Shown: piece after piece, positions 43,551-51,645 of the stretch | How the letters are laid out: each line of letters begins with the position of its first letter | Position numbering within the stretch: the stretch's first letter is position 1 | Assembly: GCF_008642335.1 (NCBI RefSeq) | Contig: NZ_CP029191.1 | Location: 3,100,001 to 3,164,000, forward strand | Length of the DNA: 64,000 nucleotides | Reading direction: 5' to 3' | DNA from: Streptomyces venezuelae | Lineage (GTDB): Bacteria; Actinomycetota; Actinomycetes; Streptomycetales; Streptomycetaceae | Program-made: the position numbers and the translations under genes | Notes under the pieces: model-generated | Seen by the model: the letters and a program-made list of their open reading frames with translations, nothing else | Told to the model about the DNA's origin: nothing | Databases searched by the model: none

Positions 43551-43973
43551 TCAGTTGTCCGGTGAGCGCAGCACCCTCAGGTGGCCGCGGCGCGCGACCT
43601 CCATGGGGTCGGCCCTGCGGGCGCCGCCGCCGGCCTCCGCCGCGCGCTCCTGGGGGCGGGCGGCCTCACGCACGGCGTTGGCGAGCGCTTCGAGGTCGTC
43701 GCCGGAGGGGCGGGCCGGGCCCGAGGCGTCGGCGAGCCGGACGACCTCCCAGCCGCGGGGTGCGGTGAGGCGCTCGGAGTGCTCGGCGCACAGGTCGTAG
43801 CAGTGGGGTTCGGCGTAGGTGGCGAGGGGGCCGAGGACCGCGGTCGAGTCGGCGTAGACGTACGTCAGCGTCGCGACGGCGGGACGGCCGCAAGCGGTGC
43901 GCGAACAGCGACGTACAGGGCTCACAGCGTTGGACGGTACCGCACTCTTGAGCGGGCCGCGACGACTCTCCAT
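43551..43973 (-). CDS. DUF3499 family protein
   Basis: A 140-residue protein beginning MESRRGPLKSAVPSNAVSPVRRCSRTACGRPAVATLTYVYADSTAVLGPLA. Cys in CSRTAC and in HCYDLC (about 35 residues apart) look like a treble-clef/zinc-ribbon metal site. The C-terminus is basic and disordered. The family is actinobacterial, of unknown function, and usually divergent from the zincin gene, as here. ATG at 43973; an upstream in-frame extension to 44060 is not conserved. Confidence 0.85.
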   Translation of the reverse strand: MESRRGPLKSAVPSNAVSPVRRCSRTACGRPAVATLTYVYADSTAVLGPLATYAEPHCYDLCAEHSERLTAPRGWEVVRLADASGPARPSGDDLEALANAVREAARPQERAAEAGGGARRADPMEVARRGHLRVLRSPDN

Positions 43974-44235
43974 GAGCTCACTCCACCGTGTCGTGTGACG
44001 GTTCGTCCACCGGCACGTCACCCGAACACCTGCTTGACCTGCGAAGACGCCAGTGGCCACTGGGACGGGTGGTATTGAATCCGGTCACCACATGGCTCGG
44101 ATCAGGTCATTTGGCGTGAGATCGACGGTCCAGGAGAGATACGGAATTGAGTCCAAGCTCGTCGGGAACGGTCAGGAAGCGACATGTCGCGCACCGCGCG
44201 GAAAGGCCGATCTCGGGGACTACGCTTCGTCAGTG

Positions 44236-44688
44236 ATGGACGACCCCGTACAGCCCCGCGCCGCCGACCCGAGGCCCCGCCGCCGCGACCGCCACGGCCG
44301 GGGCATGCGCGGCCCCGTGGCTCCGCCCCAGGTACCGCTCTCCACCAGCCGTGGAGAGGCCTTCACCGACCTCGTGCAGGACTCCGTGGAGCGTCTGGAG
44401 CGGCGCTGGCCACAGCTCACGGAGATCGAGTTCGTGGTTCTGGAGGTGCCGCCCGTGGGCGGGCCCGACGCGGACTGGCAGGACGAGGTGGTGCCGCTGG
44501 GCGGCACGATCTCGGCGGCCGAGGGGCGGCCCGCGCGGGTGGTCATCTACCGCCGCCCGGTGGAGATCCGCACCAAGGGGCGCGATGAGCGCGCGCACCT
44601 CGTGCACGAGGTGGTCGTCGAGCAGGTCGCGGAGCTGCTCGGCCTGTCCCCGGAGTCGGTGGACCCGCGCTACGGGGACGAGGAGTGA
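44236..44688 (+). CDS. Zincin-like protein with degenerate metal site
   Basis: A 150-residue member of the Zincin_1 (metallopeptidase) family. A disordered basic N-terminus precedes REAFTDLVQDSVERLERRWPQLTEIEFVVLEVP and VIYRRPVEIR. Family members normally carry HExxH in the last helix; here the equivalent stretch reads VHEVVVEQVAELLGL, so the expected HEVAH is EQVAE and the zinc ligands are gone. Alternatively HEVVVE could be read as a shifted partial motif, but it still lacks the second His. Likely a pseudo-enzyme. ATG at 44236. Followed by a strong terminator. Confidence 0.8.
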   Translation: MDDPVQPRAADPRPRRRDRHGRGMRGPVAPPQVPLSTSRGEAFTDLVQDSVERLERRWPQLTEIEFVVLEVPPVGGPDADWQDEVVPLGGTISAAEGRPARVVIYRRPVEIRTKGRDERAHLVHEVVVEQVAELLGLSPESVDPRYGDEE

Positions 44689-44692
44689 GCCG

Positions 44693-44730
44693 ACGCCTCC
44701 CGCGGCACACACGCGCGGGAGGCGTTTTTC
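44693..44730 (+). terminator. Rho-independent terminator after zincin gene
   Basis: ACGCCTCCCGCG (44693-44704) pairs perfectly over 12 bp with 44714-44725, a 9-nt loop between, followed by a T-rich TTTTC. It is directly after the stop at 44688. Confidence 0.88.
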
Positions 44731-44790
44731 TACTTCTGGAGCAGCGCCTCTACTTCTGAAGCACCGCCTTTACTTCTGAAGCACCGCCAG
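44731..44790. repeat. Three 20-bp tandem copies of the 3' end of the DUF5719 gene
   Basis: Units at 44731-44750, 44751-44770 and 44771-44790, all TACTTCTGRAGCASCGCC plus two bases. On the minus strand the first unit met (44771-44790) encodes the gene's final AVLQK with its stop formed at the junction; the other two copies lie in the 3' untranslated region, out of frame with each other since 20 is not a multiple of 3. Confidence 0.9.
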
Positions 44791-46260
44791 GTCCCGCTCC
44801 GCCTTCGGCACCTCGACCGTCCCCCGGTCGTCCGGCAGCGGCTGGACGGTGAACATGGGCAGGCCCTCCTCCGGTACGGACAGCATCCGCGATCCGTAGA
44901 CCGGGCCGCCGGAGACCGGCTCCACCGTGAGCGCGTACGCACCCTTGAGGCCCGCGGGCTTCGGCGGGTCCGCGATCTCCAGGGTCGTACCGCCCTTGAC
45001 CGTGTACGTCTTCGTGGCCGGTGAGCCGCCCCCGGTGCCCGCGGACGCCGTGACCTTCACCGTCGCCGACTTCTCCGGGGCGACCAGGGAGAGCGTGGAG
45101 CCTTTGGCGCGGTTGTCGGCGACCGTGGAGCGCGCGCCGACCGCGGGCGTCGCCGGGATGAACGCCGTCTCCTGCTTGCCGCCCTTGCCGCGGGTGACCC
45201 GCAGGGCCGCCACCACGGGCACCGACCTGTCGGTCGGCGACAGGACGAGCGAGCCCGCCTCGCCCTTGGTGACGTCGCCGAGGTCGACGGCGGCCGTCAT
45301 GCCGGACTTGACCTGCAGGCTCTCGTGCCCGGCCGGGGTGATGGTGCCGGTCGGCGAGGCGAGCTGGACCTTCAGGTCGGCGTCGTCGGCACCGGGCGTA
45401 TAGGCCACCAGGCGGACCGATGTGGCGTCCTTGGGGATGCCGGGCAGGACGAGGCTGTCGGCGGGGTCGGCCGACGCGGGCAGCCAGTCGCCGCCGAGCT
45501 TCTCGTCGGAGGACTGCACGGCGGCCGCGACGCGTCCGCTGCGCGCGGTCACGTGCATGGTGACGTTCGTGGCCTTCTTGTCGGCGAGCGTGGAGAGCAG
45601 CACCGGGACGCTGGAGTGCGGCTGGACCTGGATCGAGTCACCCACCGCGGACGTGATCTCGCCGTCGGGGCCGAACAGCTCCACGTCGACGACGGCGGCG
45701 GAGTCGTCCGGGTTCGTGAGGTGGATGTAGTCGCTCCGGTCCTTGGCGGTGCTCGCGCCGGGGAACCAGAAGTCTGTGTCGGGCGCCGTGCAGTTGGTGC
45801 CGTGCATGCCGCGGCCGCTGCCCGCCGCGTACGTCGTGGTCTGCTGCACGGTCCAGCCGGGGGCGAGCGCGCCGTCGGCCGTGCCGATGAGGGCGGGCGA
45901 CTCGGCGCCGGACTCCTCGCCCGCGACCGGCTCGCCGGGCGCCTTCTGGGTGAGGAAGGGCTTGGCCTTCTTGTCCTTCTCCTTGGCGGCGTCCGTGAGC
46001 GCCTTGCTGACGGGCAGCAGTTCCGCCTTGCCCTTGGCCTCCGCGCCGTCCCCCTTGGGGGTGAACGCGGTGTACGAGGTCTCGGCGAGGTCGGAGGAGC
46101 TGGGCACGGGGCAGAGCAGGCTGGTGCGCTCGACGGGCAGCCGCGCCGCGGCCTTCGCCCCCGCGTCGTCCGTGGCGTCCGAACCGCCGAACGCGGCGAA
46201 CCCGGTGACGGCGCCGAGCGCGACGACCACGGCGATCAGGGACTGGGTGGTGCGGTTCAC
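44770..46260 (-). CDS. DUF5719 family envelope protein
   Basis: A 496-residue protein with an N-terminal signal anchor (SLIAVVVALGAVTGFAAFGG, about residues 7-26), so it probably lies outside the membrane. The rest is beta-rich with repeated immunoglobulin-like strands (NPDDSAAVVDVELFGPDGEITSA, SVPVLLSTLADKKATNVTMHVTARSGRVAAAVQ). No catalytic motif is visible. GTG at 46260 overlaps the glycosyltransferase stop as GTGA, so the two are coupled and probably act together in the envelope. Function unknown. Confidence 0.82.
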   Translation of the reverse strand: MNRTTQSLIAVVVALGAVTGFAAFGGSDATDDAGAKAAARLPVERTSLLCPVPSSSDLAETSYTAFTPKGDGAEAKGKAELLPVSKALTDAAKEKDKKAKPFLTQKAPGEPVAGEESGAESPALIGTADGALAPGWTVQQTTTYAAGSGRGMHGTNCTAPDTDFWFPGASTAKDRSDYIHLTNPDDSAAVVDVELFGPDGEITSAVGDSIQVQPHSSVPVLLSTLADKKATNVTMHVTARSGRVAAAVQSSDEKLGGDWLPASADPADSLVLPGIPKDATSVRLVAYTPGADDADLKVQLASPTGTITPAGHESLQVKSGMTAAVDLGDVTKGEAGSLVLSPTDRSVPVVAALRVTRGKGGKQETAFIPATPAVGARSTVADNRAKGSTLSLVAPEKSATVKVTASAGTGGGSPATKTYTVKGGTTLEIADPPKPAGLKGAYALTVEPVSGGPVYGSRMLSVPEEGLPMFTVQPLPDDRGTVEVPKAERDLAVLQK

Positions 46261-49200
46261 TGCTGGCTCCCGTCGGGGCGCTCGCTGTCGGTGCCGTGGG
46301 GCGGGTCCTGGTGCTGCTGGTGGCGGTCGTACGACGCGTCGTACGACGCGTCGAAGGACTGCCCGTACTGCTGCTGCCCTTCTCCGTAGACACCGCCCGC
46401 ACCTCCGTAGGAGGCGTACGGGTCGTACTGGGCGCCCCCCTGGTAGGCGTCCTGCTGGTACGCCTGCTGCCCGTACGTCCCGGACGGGTACTGCCCGCCC
46501 TGGTACTGGTCGCCTTGGTACTGGCCGCCCTGATACTGCTGCCCCGCGTCGTACGCGCCCTGCTCGGCGCCCGCGGGCGCCGGTGCCTCCCACGCGTCGT
46601 AGGACGGCGACTGCTGGTGCGGGACCGCGGCGGGTGCCTCCTCCGAAGGAGGAGGCGGTACGTCCTGGCCGGCCTCCTGCGCCGCCTGTTCGTTCTGGGC
46701 CCGCAGCCTGCGCGCCCTGCGGCCCTCGCCCTCGACCGCCTGGGCCGGGATGACGGGCTCGTCGGGCAGGTCGTCGTCGACGTCGCGGCGGCGGCCCGGC
46801 AGGGCCATCACCACGAGGACGACGGCGAGCGCGCCCTGCGCCCACAGCCAGGCCGTGTGGGTCATCGGGGCGTCGTAGGTGACGTCCAGGTGGCCGCCCG
46901 CGGTGGGCAGTTCGAAGCCCTGGGCCCAGCCGTCGACCGTGGTGCGGGGCAGCGGGCGGCCGTCGAGGGTCGCCGTCCAGCCCGGGTCCGCGGAGTCGGC
47001 GAGGCGCAGGACGCGGCCCTCGTCACCGGACTCGATCTTCGTGTGGAGCTCGACGGGGCCCGCCGCGACGGGCTCGGGGTCACCCGCCCTCGGGACGACG
47101 GCGGCACGGGCCACCTGCCGGTCCACGCGCCACAGGGCGCTGCCGTCCTCCTGGCTGAGCCGGGTCAGGCCCGGGGTCGCGTCCAGGGTGCGGCTCATCT
47201 GGCGGGGCGCTCCGTCGCGTACGAGGACGTACCGCACCGCGTAGCCGCCGAGCTGGTCGGCCTGGTCGGCGCCGGAGCCCGCGACGAGACGGGCGACGAT
47301 CTTGTCGAGCCGCTCGTCGTCGGCGGCCGCAGCGGCGAGTTCCGCGTCGCCGAGCCGGGCGCCGGAGCCCCGTACGAGCGAGTAGGAGACCTTCGCGGCG
47401 GAATCGCTGCCGAGGACGAGGGTGCGGGCCTGGTCCTCCGTGCCGCTCTCCTCCGCGACGAAGGCGGGCACCTGCACGGGGTCGCGGCGCTCCAGCGGGC
47501 CGTCGGCGCCGCCGATCATCCAGCCGGCGGCGACGAGCAGCGGTCCCGCTGCGGCGGCGAACGCGATGAGCGCGGCGACCGGCTGACGCCAGCCGAAGCT
47601 CTGCTCGGCGACACGCGCGCGTGCGCCGTCGGCGCCGAGCGCGGCGGCGGCCAGGAGTGCGATTCCGTAGCCGAGCGTGGCCGGCCCTGCCCAGGTCGAG
47701 CCGTTCGACAGGACGGCGAAGACCAGCGAGACGAGGGCGGCGGCCCAGGCGGTGCGGACGGCGCGCTGCCGCTCGCTGCGCAGCAGTGCGCCGAGCGCGG
47801 CGAGGACGATGCCGATGAGCAGCAGGCCGCTCACGGTGCCGGGGCCGCCGGGGCTCGCGCCGAGCAGGTCGGTGGCGGTCGCGGAGTCGGCGCCGAACTC
47901 CAGGCCCGCTTCCTTGAAGAACCCGAAGGGCAGCAGCGTCAGCGACCAGGGGGCGAGGACGAGGAGCGGGGTGCCGAGTGCGGCGAGGAACCGCAGACCG
48001 TACGCCGTGAGGTCGCCGCGGCGCACCACGAGGAGGGCGAGGCCGAGGACCAGGGCGATCGGCCAGACGATCGGCGTGAACGCCGTGGCGAGGGTCAGGA
48101 GCAGCGTGTACGCCCACGTGGCGCGCCAGGTGCCGCGGGTGCCGTGCGGGGCGGCGAGGCCGCTCGCGGCGATGCCCGCGCGGGCGACGAGCGGCAGCAG
48201 GACGGCGAGGACGGCGGTGCCGATGTGGCCGCCCGCGAGGGCGCCGGTGGCGGCGGGCAGGAAGGCGTACGCGATGGATGCCCAGGCGCGCAGCAGGCGG
48301 GAGGTGACGAGCGGGCGCGAGGCGAAGTACGCGGCGAAGCCGGCCAGCGGGACGGAGCCGACGAGCAGCACGGTGACCGCGAGTCCGGTGGAGCCGAAGA
48401 AGAGCGAGGACAGGCCCGCGACGAGCGCGATCCAGGGTGGTGCGCCCTGGGTGCCGCCGGTGCCGACGGGGTGCCAGACGTCCGTGTACCGCGCCCACAG
48501 GTCCGAGGAGTCGCCGGGTGCGGGCAGCAGGGCGCCGCCCGCGAGGGCGCCGGAGCCGAGCAGGGCGCGGCAGGCGATGAGGGACGCGAAGAGGAGGACT
48601 ACGAAGAGCATCGGTCCCGGTTTGCGGGCGATGCGCTTGAGGCGGGCGAACTGCTCGATCTCCAGGAAGTCGGCGTCGTCGCCGCCGGGTCCGGACTCGA
48701 CGGCTCCGTGCCGTCCGGCGCCCGCGGGTGCCTCGGCGTCGTTGCGTCCGACGATGCTGCCCGCGGCCTGTTCGACGGTGGCGCGGACGGTGGCGCCGGG
48801 CGGCGGGAAGAGGGCGCGCATCTCGCCCGCGTCGGGCACGGGCTTGCCGCGCTGTTTGCGGGCGGCGAGGACGCGGCCGGGCCGCAGCAGGGTGGCGAGG
48901 AGGCCCGCGACCTCGTCGAGGGCCTGCACGGGCGCCTTGCCGACGAGGTAGGCGACGGTGCGCACGAGGGTGCCGACGACGAGTCTGACGAGCACCCAGG
49001 GAAGCACGGCCGAGCGGGCGTTGACGAGCAGGGTGTACGTGGCGCCGGCCTTGTCGACGCGGTGCGGCGACGTCGCCGTGCGGCCGACGCAGTCGACGGT
49101 GCGGCGCTCGCGCGAGGAGGCCTCGGCGTGCCGGACGACGGCGTCGGGGGCGACCAGGACGCGGTGGCCCGCGGCGTGCGCGCGCCAGCACAGGTCGACG

Positions 49201-49976
49201 TCGTCGCGCATCAGGGGCAGGCGGCGGTCGAACCCGCCCAGCTGTTCGTAGACGTCGCGGCGGATGAGCATGCCGGCGGTGGAGACGGAGAGCACGGGGC
49301 GGACGTGGTCGTGCTGGCCCTGGTCCTGTTCGCGCCGGTCGAGGCCGGTCCAGCGGCGGCCGCTGTTGGCGATGGAGACGCCGACTTCGAGGAGTTGCCT
49401 CCGGTCGTACCACCCGCGGAGTTTGGGGCCGACGACGGCGACTTCCTTGCCGAGCTCGTGTTCGTTCTCGACGACGCGGAGCATTTCGGAGAGGGCGTCG
49501 GGGTCGGGCGCGCAGTCGTCGTGGAGCAGCCAGAGCCACTGCACGGGTTCGCCGTGCGGCAGGTCCGGCATGTCGTACGCCTCGTCGCGCCAGGTGCGGC
49601 TCACCGGGTCCCAGCCGCTGGGGCGCTTCAGGTACGGCAGCTCTTCGGGGGTGAGGACGGCGGCGGTGCGGACGGCCTCGTCGACGGCGGTGCCGAAGCC
49701 GGAGCGGCGGGCGAGGTGCAGCACGCGGTCGGCGCCGAGGGCCTCGGTGACCAGGCGGGCGGAGTCGTCCGCGCTGCCGGTGTCCGCCGCCACGGCGTTC
49801 TGCACGGGGCGCTCCTGGCCGAGGAGCCCGGCCAGGGCGTCGGGCAGCCAGCGGGCGCCGTCGTGGGAGACGAGGACGGCGGTCACGATGTGCCGCGGGA
49901 ACGCGGGCGGTTCGCTCGGGTCGAACCCGGCGGCGGCGGCCCCTTGGTGGGCTGCCGAATGGCTGTGCACGGACAT
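46257..49976 (-). CDS. Large membrane glycosyltransferase, family 2
   Basis: A 1,239-residue protein. The N-terminal GT-A domain (about residues 30-310) shows VTAVLVSHDGARWLPDALAGLLGQ, a DxD-like HDDCAPDPDAL, and GGFDRRLPLMRDDVDLCWRAHAAGHRV. It is followed by about 12 hydrophobic segments with an extracytoplasmic portion, and a disordered C-terminal tail of over 100 residues rich in Gln, Tyr and Gly (repeats of QYQGGQYQGDQ, QAYQQDAYQGG, DASYDASYD). It likely transfers sugar to a polyprenyl- or peptidoglycan-linked acceptor. ATG at 49976. It sits between whiB and the DUF5719 gene, on the same strand. Confidence 0.88.
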   Translation of the reverse strand: MSVHSHSAAHQGAAAAGFDPSEPPAFPRHIVTAVLVSHDGARWLPDALAGLLGQERPVQNAVAADTGSADDSARLVTEALGADRVLHLARRSGFGTAVDEAVRTAAVLTPEELPYLKRPSGWDPVSRTWRDEAYDMPDLPHGEPVQWLWLLHDDCAPDPDALSEMLRVVENEHELGKEVAVVGPKLRGWYDRRQLLEVGVSIANSGRRWTGLDRREQDQGQHDHVRPVLSVSTAGMLIRRDVYEQLGGFDRRLPLMRDDVDLCWRAHAAGHRVLVAPDAVVRHAEASSRERRTVDCVGRTATSPHRVDKAGATYTLLVNARSAVLPWVLVRLVVGTLVRTVAYLVGKAPVQALDEVAGLLATLLRPGRVLAARKQRGKPVPDAGEMRALFPPPGATVRATVEQAAGSIVGRNDAEAPAGAGRHGAVESGPGGDDADFLEIEQFARLKRIARKPGPMLFVVLLFASLIACRALLGSGALAGGALLPAPGDSSDLWARYTDVWHPVGTGGTQGAPPWIALVAGLSSLFFGSTGLAVTVLLVGSVPLAGFAAYFASRPLVTSRLLRAWASIAYAFLPAATGALAGGHIGTAVLAVLLPLVARAGIAASGLAAPHGTRGTWRATWAYTLLLTLATAFTPIVWPIALVLGLALLVVRRGDLTAYGLRFLAALGTPLLVLAPWSLTLLPFGFFKEAGLEFGADSATATDLLGASPGGPGTVSGLLLIGIVLAALGALLRSERQRAVRTAWAAALVSLVFAVLSNGSTWAGPATLGYGIALLAAAALGADGARARVAEQSFGWRQPVAALIAFAAAAGPLLVAAGWMIGGADGPLERRDPVQVPAFVAEESGTEDQARTLVLGSDSAAKVSYSLVRGSGARLGDAELAAAAADDERLDKIVARLVAGSGADQADQLGGYAVRYVLVRDGAPRQMSRTLDATPGLTRLSQEDGSALWRVDRQVARAAVVPRAGDPEPVAAGPVELHTKIESGDEGRVLRLADSADPGWTATLDGRPLPRTTVDGWAQGFELPTAGGHLDVTYDAPMTHTAWLWAQGALAVVLVVMALPGRRRDVDDDLPDEPVIPAQAVEGEGRRARRLRAQNEQAAQEAGQDVPPPPSEEAPAAVPHQQSPSYDAWEAPAPAGAEQGAYDAGQQYQGGQYQGDQYQGGQYPSGTYGQQAYQQDAYQGGAQYDPYASYGGAGGVYGEGQQQYGQSFDASYDASYDRHQQHQDPPHGTDSERPDGSQQ

Positions 49977-50076
49977 CGAGGTACGGGCCCCGGTTCGATG
50001 GACTGTGGTGGACGCCTGCGCCCTGCGGGGGCGCCGGGGCGTCTCGGACGGGGCCCCACACTAACGGCTGGCACAG

Positions 50077-50121
50077 GAACGGCCCGCCGCCTGTGGATAA
50101 CCCTCGGGCGACGGGCCGTTC
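50077..50121 (-). terminator. Candidate whiB terminator hairpin
   Basis: GAACGGCCCG (50077-50086) pairs perfectly with CGGGCCGTTC (50112-50121) over 10 bp around a 25-nt loop that includes a DnaA-box-like TTATCCACA (complement of 50092-50100). It lies 75 nt beyond the whiB stop, in the whiB-glycosyltransferase gap. Confidence 0.55.
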
Positions 50122-50195
50122 GTTGCGCATTGTTTGTGGGATATGTGTGCCGTATCGGTTGCCGTACCGATCGGGCGGCGCGTGCCGACGGGGGT

Positions 50196-50459
50196 TCAGA
50201 CCGCGGCCTTCTTCAGTCGGCGGCGTTCGCGCTCGGACAAGCCGCCCCAGATACCGAATCGTTCGTCGTTCGCGAGTGCATACTCAAGGCATTCGGAACG
50301 GACTTCGCAGGCGAGGCAGACCTTCTTGGCCTCGCGCGTGGAGCCGCCCTTCTCGGGGAAGAAGGACTCGGGGTCGGTCTGGGCGCACAGTGCGCGCTCC
50401 TGCCAGCCGAGTTCCTCGTCCGCGTCCTCGACCAGCAGTTCCTGAACCAGCTCGGTCAT
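50196..50459 (-). CDS. whiB: WhiB, iron-sulfur developmental regulator
   Basis: An 87-residue Wbl protein with the four [4Fe-4S] cysteines (C25, C48, C51, C57), the GIWGG turn and a basic C-terminus (RERRRLKKAAV) for DNA contact. The sequence, beginning MTELVQELLVEDADEELGWQERALC, is nearly identical to the founding S. coelicolor WhiB as I remember it. WhiB and WhiA together control sporulation-septation genes. ATG at 50459. Its promoter is probably at 50531-50560. In mycobacteria the same neighbourhood carries the essential orthologue whiB2. Confidence 0.96.
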   Translation of the reverse strand: MTELVQELLVEDADEELGWQERALCAQTDPESFFPEKGGSTREAKKVCLACEVRSECLEYALANDERFGIWGGLSERERRRLKKAAV

Positions 50460-50530
50460 GTGCGCCCCTCGTCTGTCTGTGCGTCCCCGTGGTGCTGCTG
50501 TGCCGGTTTCGGGTGAACGACACGAGTGAA

Positions 50531-50560
50531 ATTACAAGTGTGCCGATCCGGGCCAGTCAA
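50531..50560 (-). promoter_or_regulatory. Candidate whiB promoter
   Basis: On the minus strand, TTGACT (50560-50555) and TGTAAT (50536-50531) are separated by 18 bp, giving a start site about 65 nt before the whiB ATG. Apart from the leader-peptide promoter near 50853, the rest of the 429-bp gap 50460-50888 shows nothing else I can assign. Confidence 0.5.
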
Positions 50561-50852
50561 GCCGAGATCTGCTATTGGGCCCCTTATTCACTCTGCGGAA
50601 CCAAGGCTGTGCGGAAAGTGTTCAAATCGGCCTAAACCATGACACCGTTCGGCAGCCCGTCCGGCGCTCCGCAACGCGTTCCCCCAAAAAGTGATCTCAG
50701 TCGGAGATCACCCGGTCGGGTCTCAACGAGAAAGACGACGATGTTTGAGCGTCGGTTGCTGCGCCATGTGTCCGGAGGGGCATCTGCACAAACCTTTCGC
50801 CTGACAGAACAACCGGATGAGGTGAAACATATTCCGCATAGTGGACATTGAG

Positions 50853-50881
50853 TTGACACCGGAGGTGTGAAGCGCTGTTCT
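50853..50881 (+). promoter_or_regulatory. Candidate promoter of the cysteine leader peptide
   Basis: TTGACA at 50853-50858 and a weak -10 TGTTCT at 50876-50881 with 17-bp spacing. The predicted start site would fall at about 50888-50889, exactly at the ATG of the leader ORF, making it leaderless. The dyad ACACC-GGA-GGTGT (50856-50868) overlaps the spacer and could bind a regulator. Confidence 0.4.
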
Positions 50882-50888
50882 GGTGGGC

Positions 50889-50981
50889 ATGCTCGCGAAC
50901 CTGGCTCTTTCGATGACCCGCACCAGCGGGTCCATCGGTGCTGCCCACGCGCGCTGCTGCTGTTCCTGCTCCAGCTGTTGA
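50889..50981 (+). CDS. Poly-cysteine leader peptide upstream of cysteine dioxygenase
   Basis: A 30-codon ORF running ATG (50889) to TGA (50979-50981). It begins MLANLALSM and ends RCCCSCSSC, so 5 of the last 8 codons are Cys (50955-50978). The only conventional ribosome-binding site would be GGTGGG, but the promoter candidate places transcription start at the ATG. Poly-Cys short ORFs that attenuate downstream genes are known in mycobacteria; this one sits 114 bp before cysteine dioxygenase. The stop codon lies inside the hairpin 50972-50995. Coding status is inferred from composition and location, with no expression evidence. Confidence 0.7.
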   Translation: MLANLALSMTRTSGSIGAAHARCCCSCSSC

Positions 50982-50995
50982 GTCCACTCCAGCTG
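50972..50995 (+). promoter_or_regulatory. Candidate attenuator hairpin at leader stop codon
   Basis: CAGCTG (50972-50977) pairs with CAGCTG (50990-50995), and GAGT/ACTC inside the loop adds pairing. The 5' arm overlaps the final codons of the poly-Cys ORF, so a ribosome reaching the stop would open it. GTTCCT (50962-50967), inside the Cys codons, is also the exact complement of AGGAAC (51081-51086) in the dioxygenase ribosome-binding region. Confidence 0.5.
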
Positions 50996-51095
50996 TAGAG
51001 CCGTCGTACCGCACGACCTTTCTTCGCTCTGCTCTCCCTGCGCTTCCCCTCCCTCGCGACACCCCAGCACTCTCACGTTGAGGAACCACCGCACG

Positions 51096-51611
51096 ATGAA
51101 CAGCGACAGCGACCTCCAGATCGCCGGCGACATCCTCGAAGTCCCCCACCTCCTGCAGCCCGCCCGCGAGCACCCCGCCACCGTGGCCGAGTTCGTCGGC
51201 CTCGCCCGCACCATCGCCGCCGACCGCTCCCAGTGGGAGCACCTCGTCGAGTACGACGCCACCAGCCGCTGGTACCACCGCCTGCGCCAAGGACCCGGCT
51301 ACGAGGTGTGGCTGCTCTCCTGGGTGCCCGGCCAGGGCAGCGGTCTGCACGACCACGGCCGCTCCTCCGGCGTCCTCACCCTCCTCCAGGGCGAGCTGAC
51401 CGAGCGCACCGAACGCGGCACACGGGCGCTCGGCGAGGGCGCGCAGCGCGTCTTCGCGCCGGGGTACGTCCACGAAGTCGTCAACGACTCCCTGGAACCC
51501 GCCGTCAGCCTGCACATCTACTACCCCGGCCTCACGGAGATGCCGATGCACTCCGCCCGGTGCGCCGCCTCCGTCGCGCCGGACGCCGCGGAGGATGTCG
51601 TAACCGCCTGA
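51096..51611 (+). CDS. Cysteine dioxygenase
   Basis: A 171-residue cupin oxidising L-cysteine to cysteine sulfinate with non-haem Fe(II). The Fe ligands are His85 and His87 in GSGLHDHGRSSGVLTLLQGELTE and His126 in YVHEVVN; the ending LHIYYPGLTEM is typical of bacterial enzymes. ATG at 51096 has GAGGAAC about 8 nt upstream. It is preceded by the poly-Cys leader ORF and hairpin, which would tie expression to cysteine supply. fbiA starts 34 bp downstream, probably on its own promoter or by read-through. Confidence 0.93.
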   Translation: MNSDSDLQIAGDILEVPHLLQPAREHPATVAEFVGLARTIAADRSQWEHLVEYDATSRWYHRLRQGPGYEVWLLSWVPGQGSGLHDHGRSSGVLTLLQGELTERTERGTRALGEGAQRVFAPGYVHEVVNDSLEPAVSLHIYYPGLTEMPMHSARCAASVAPDAAEDVVTA

Positions 51612-51645
51612 CGCGGTGTCGTATGCGCCTGACATGCTGGGGGCC

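Noticed and set aside
46296..50516. A rightward frame of about 1,400 codons across DUF5719/glycosyltransferase/whiB
   Set aside because: Antisense shadow; composition (Arg, Gly, Val, Glu) is codon-shadow typical and it crosses several well-supported genes.
50632..50859. A leftward 75-codon frame in the whiB-cysteine dioxygenase gap
   Set aside because: No recognisable domain, no ribosome-binding site, and it overlaps the promoter of the poly-Cys leader.
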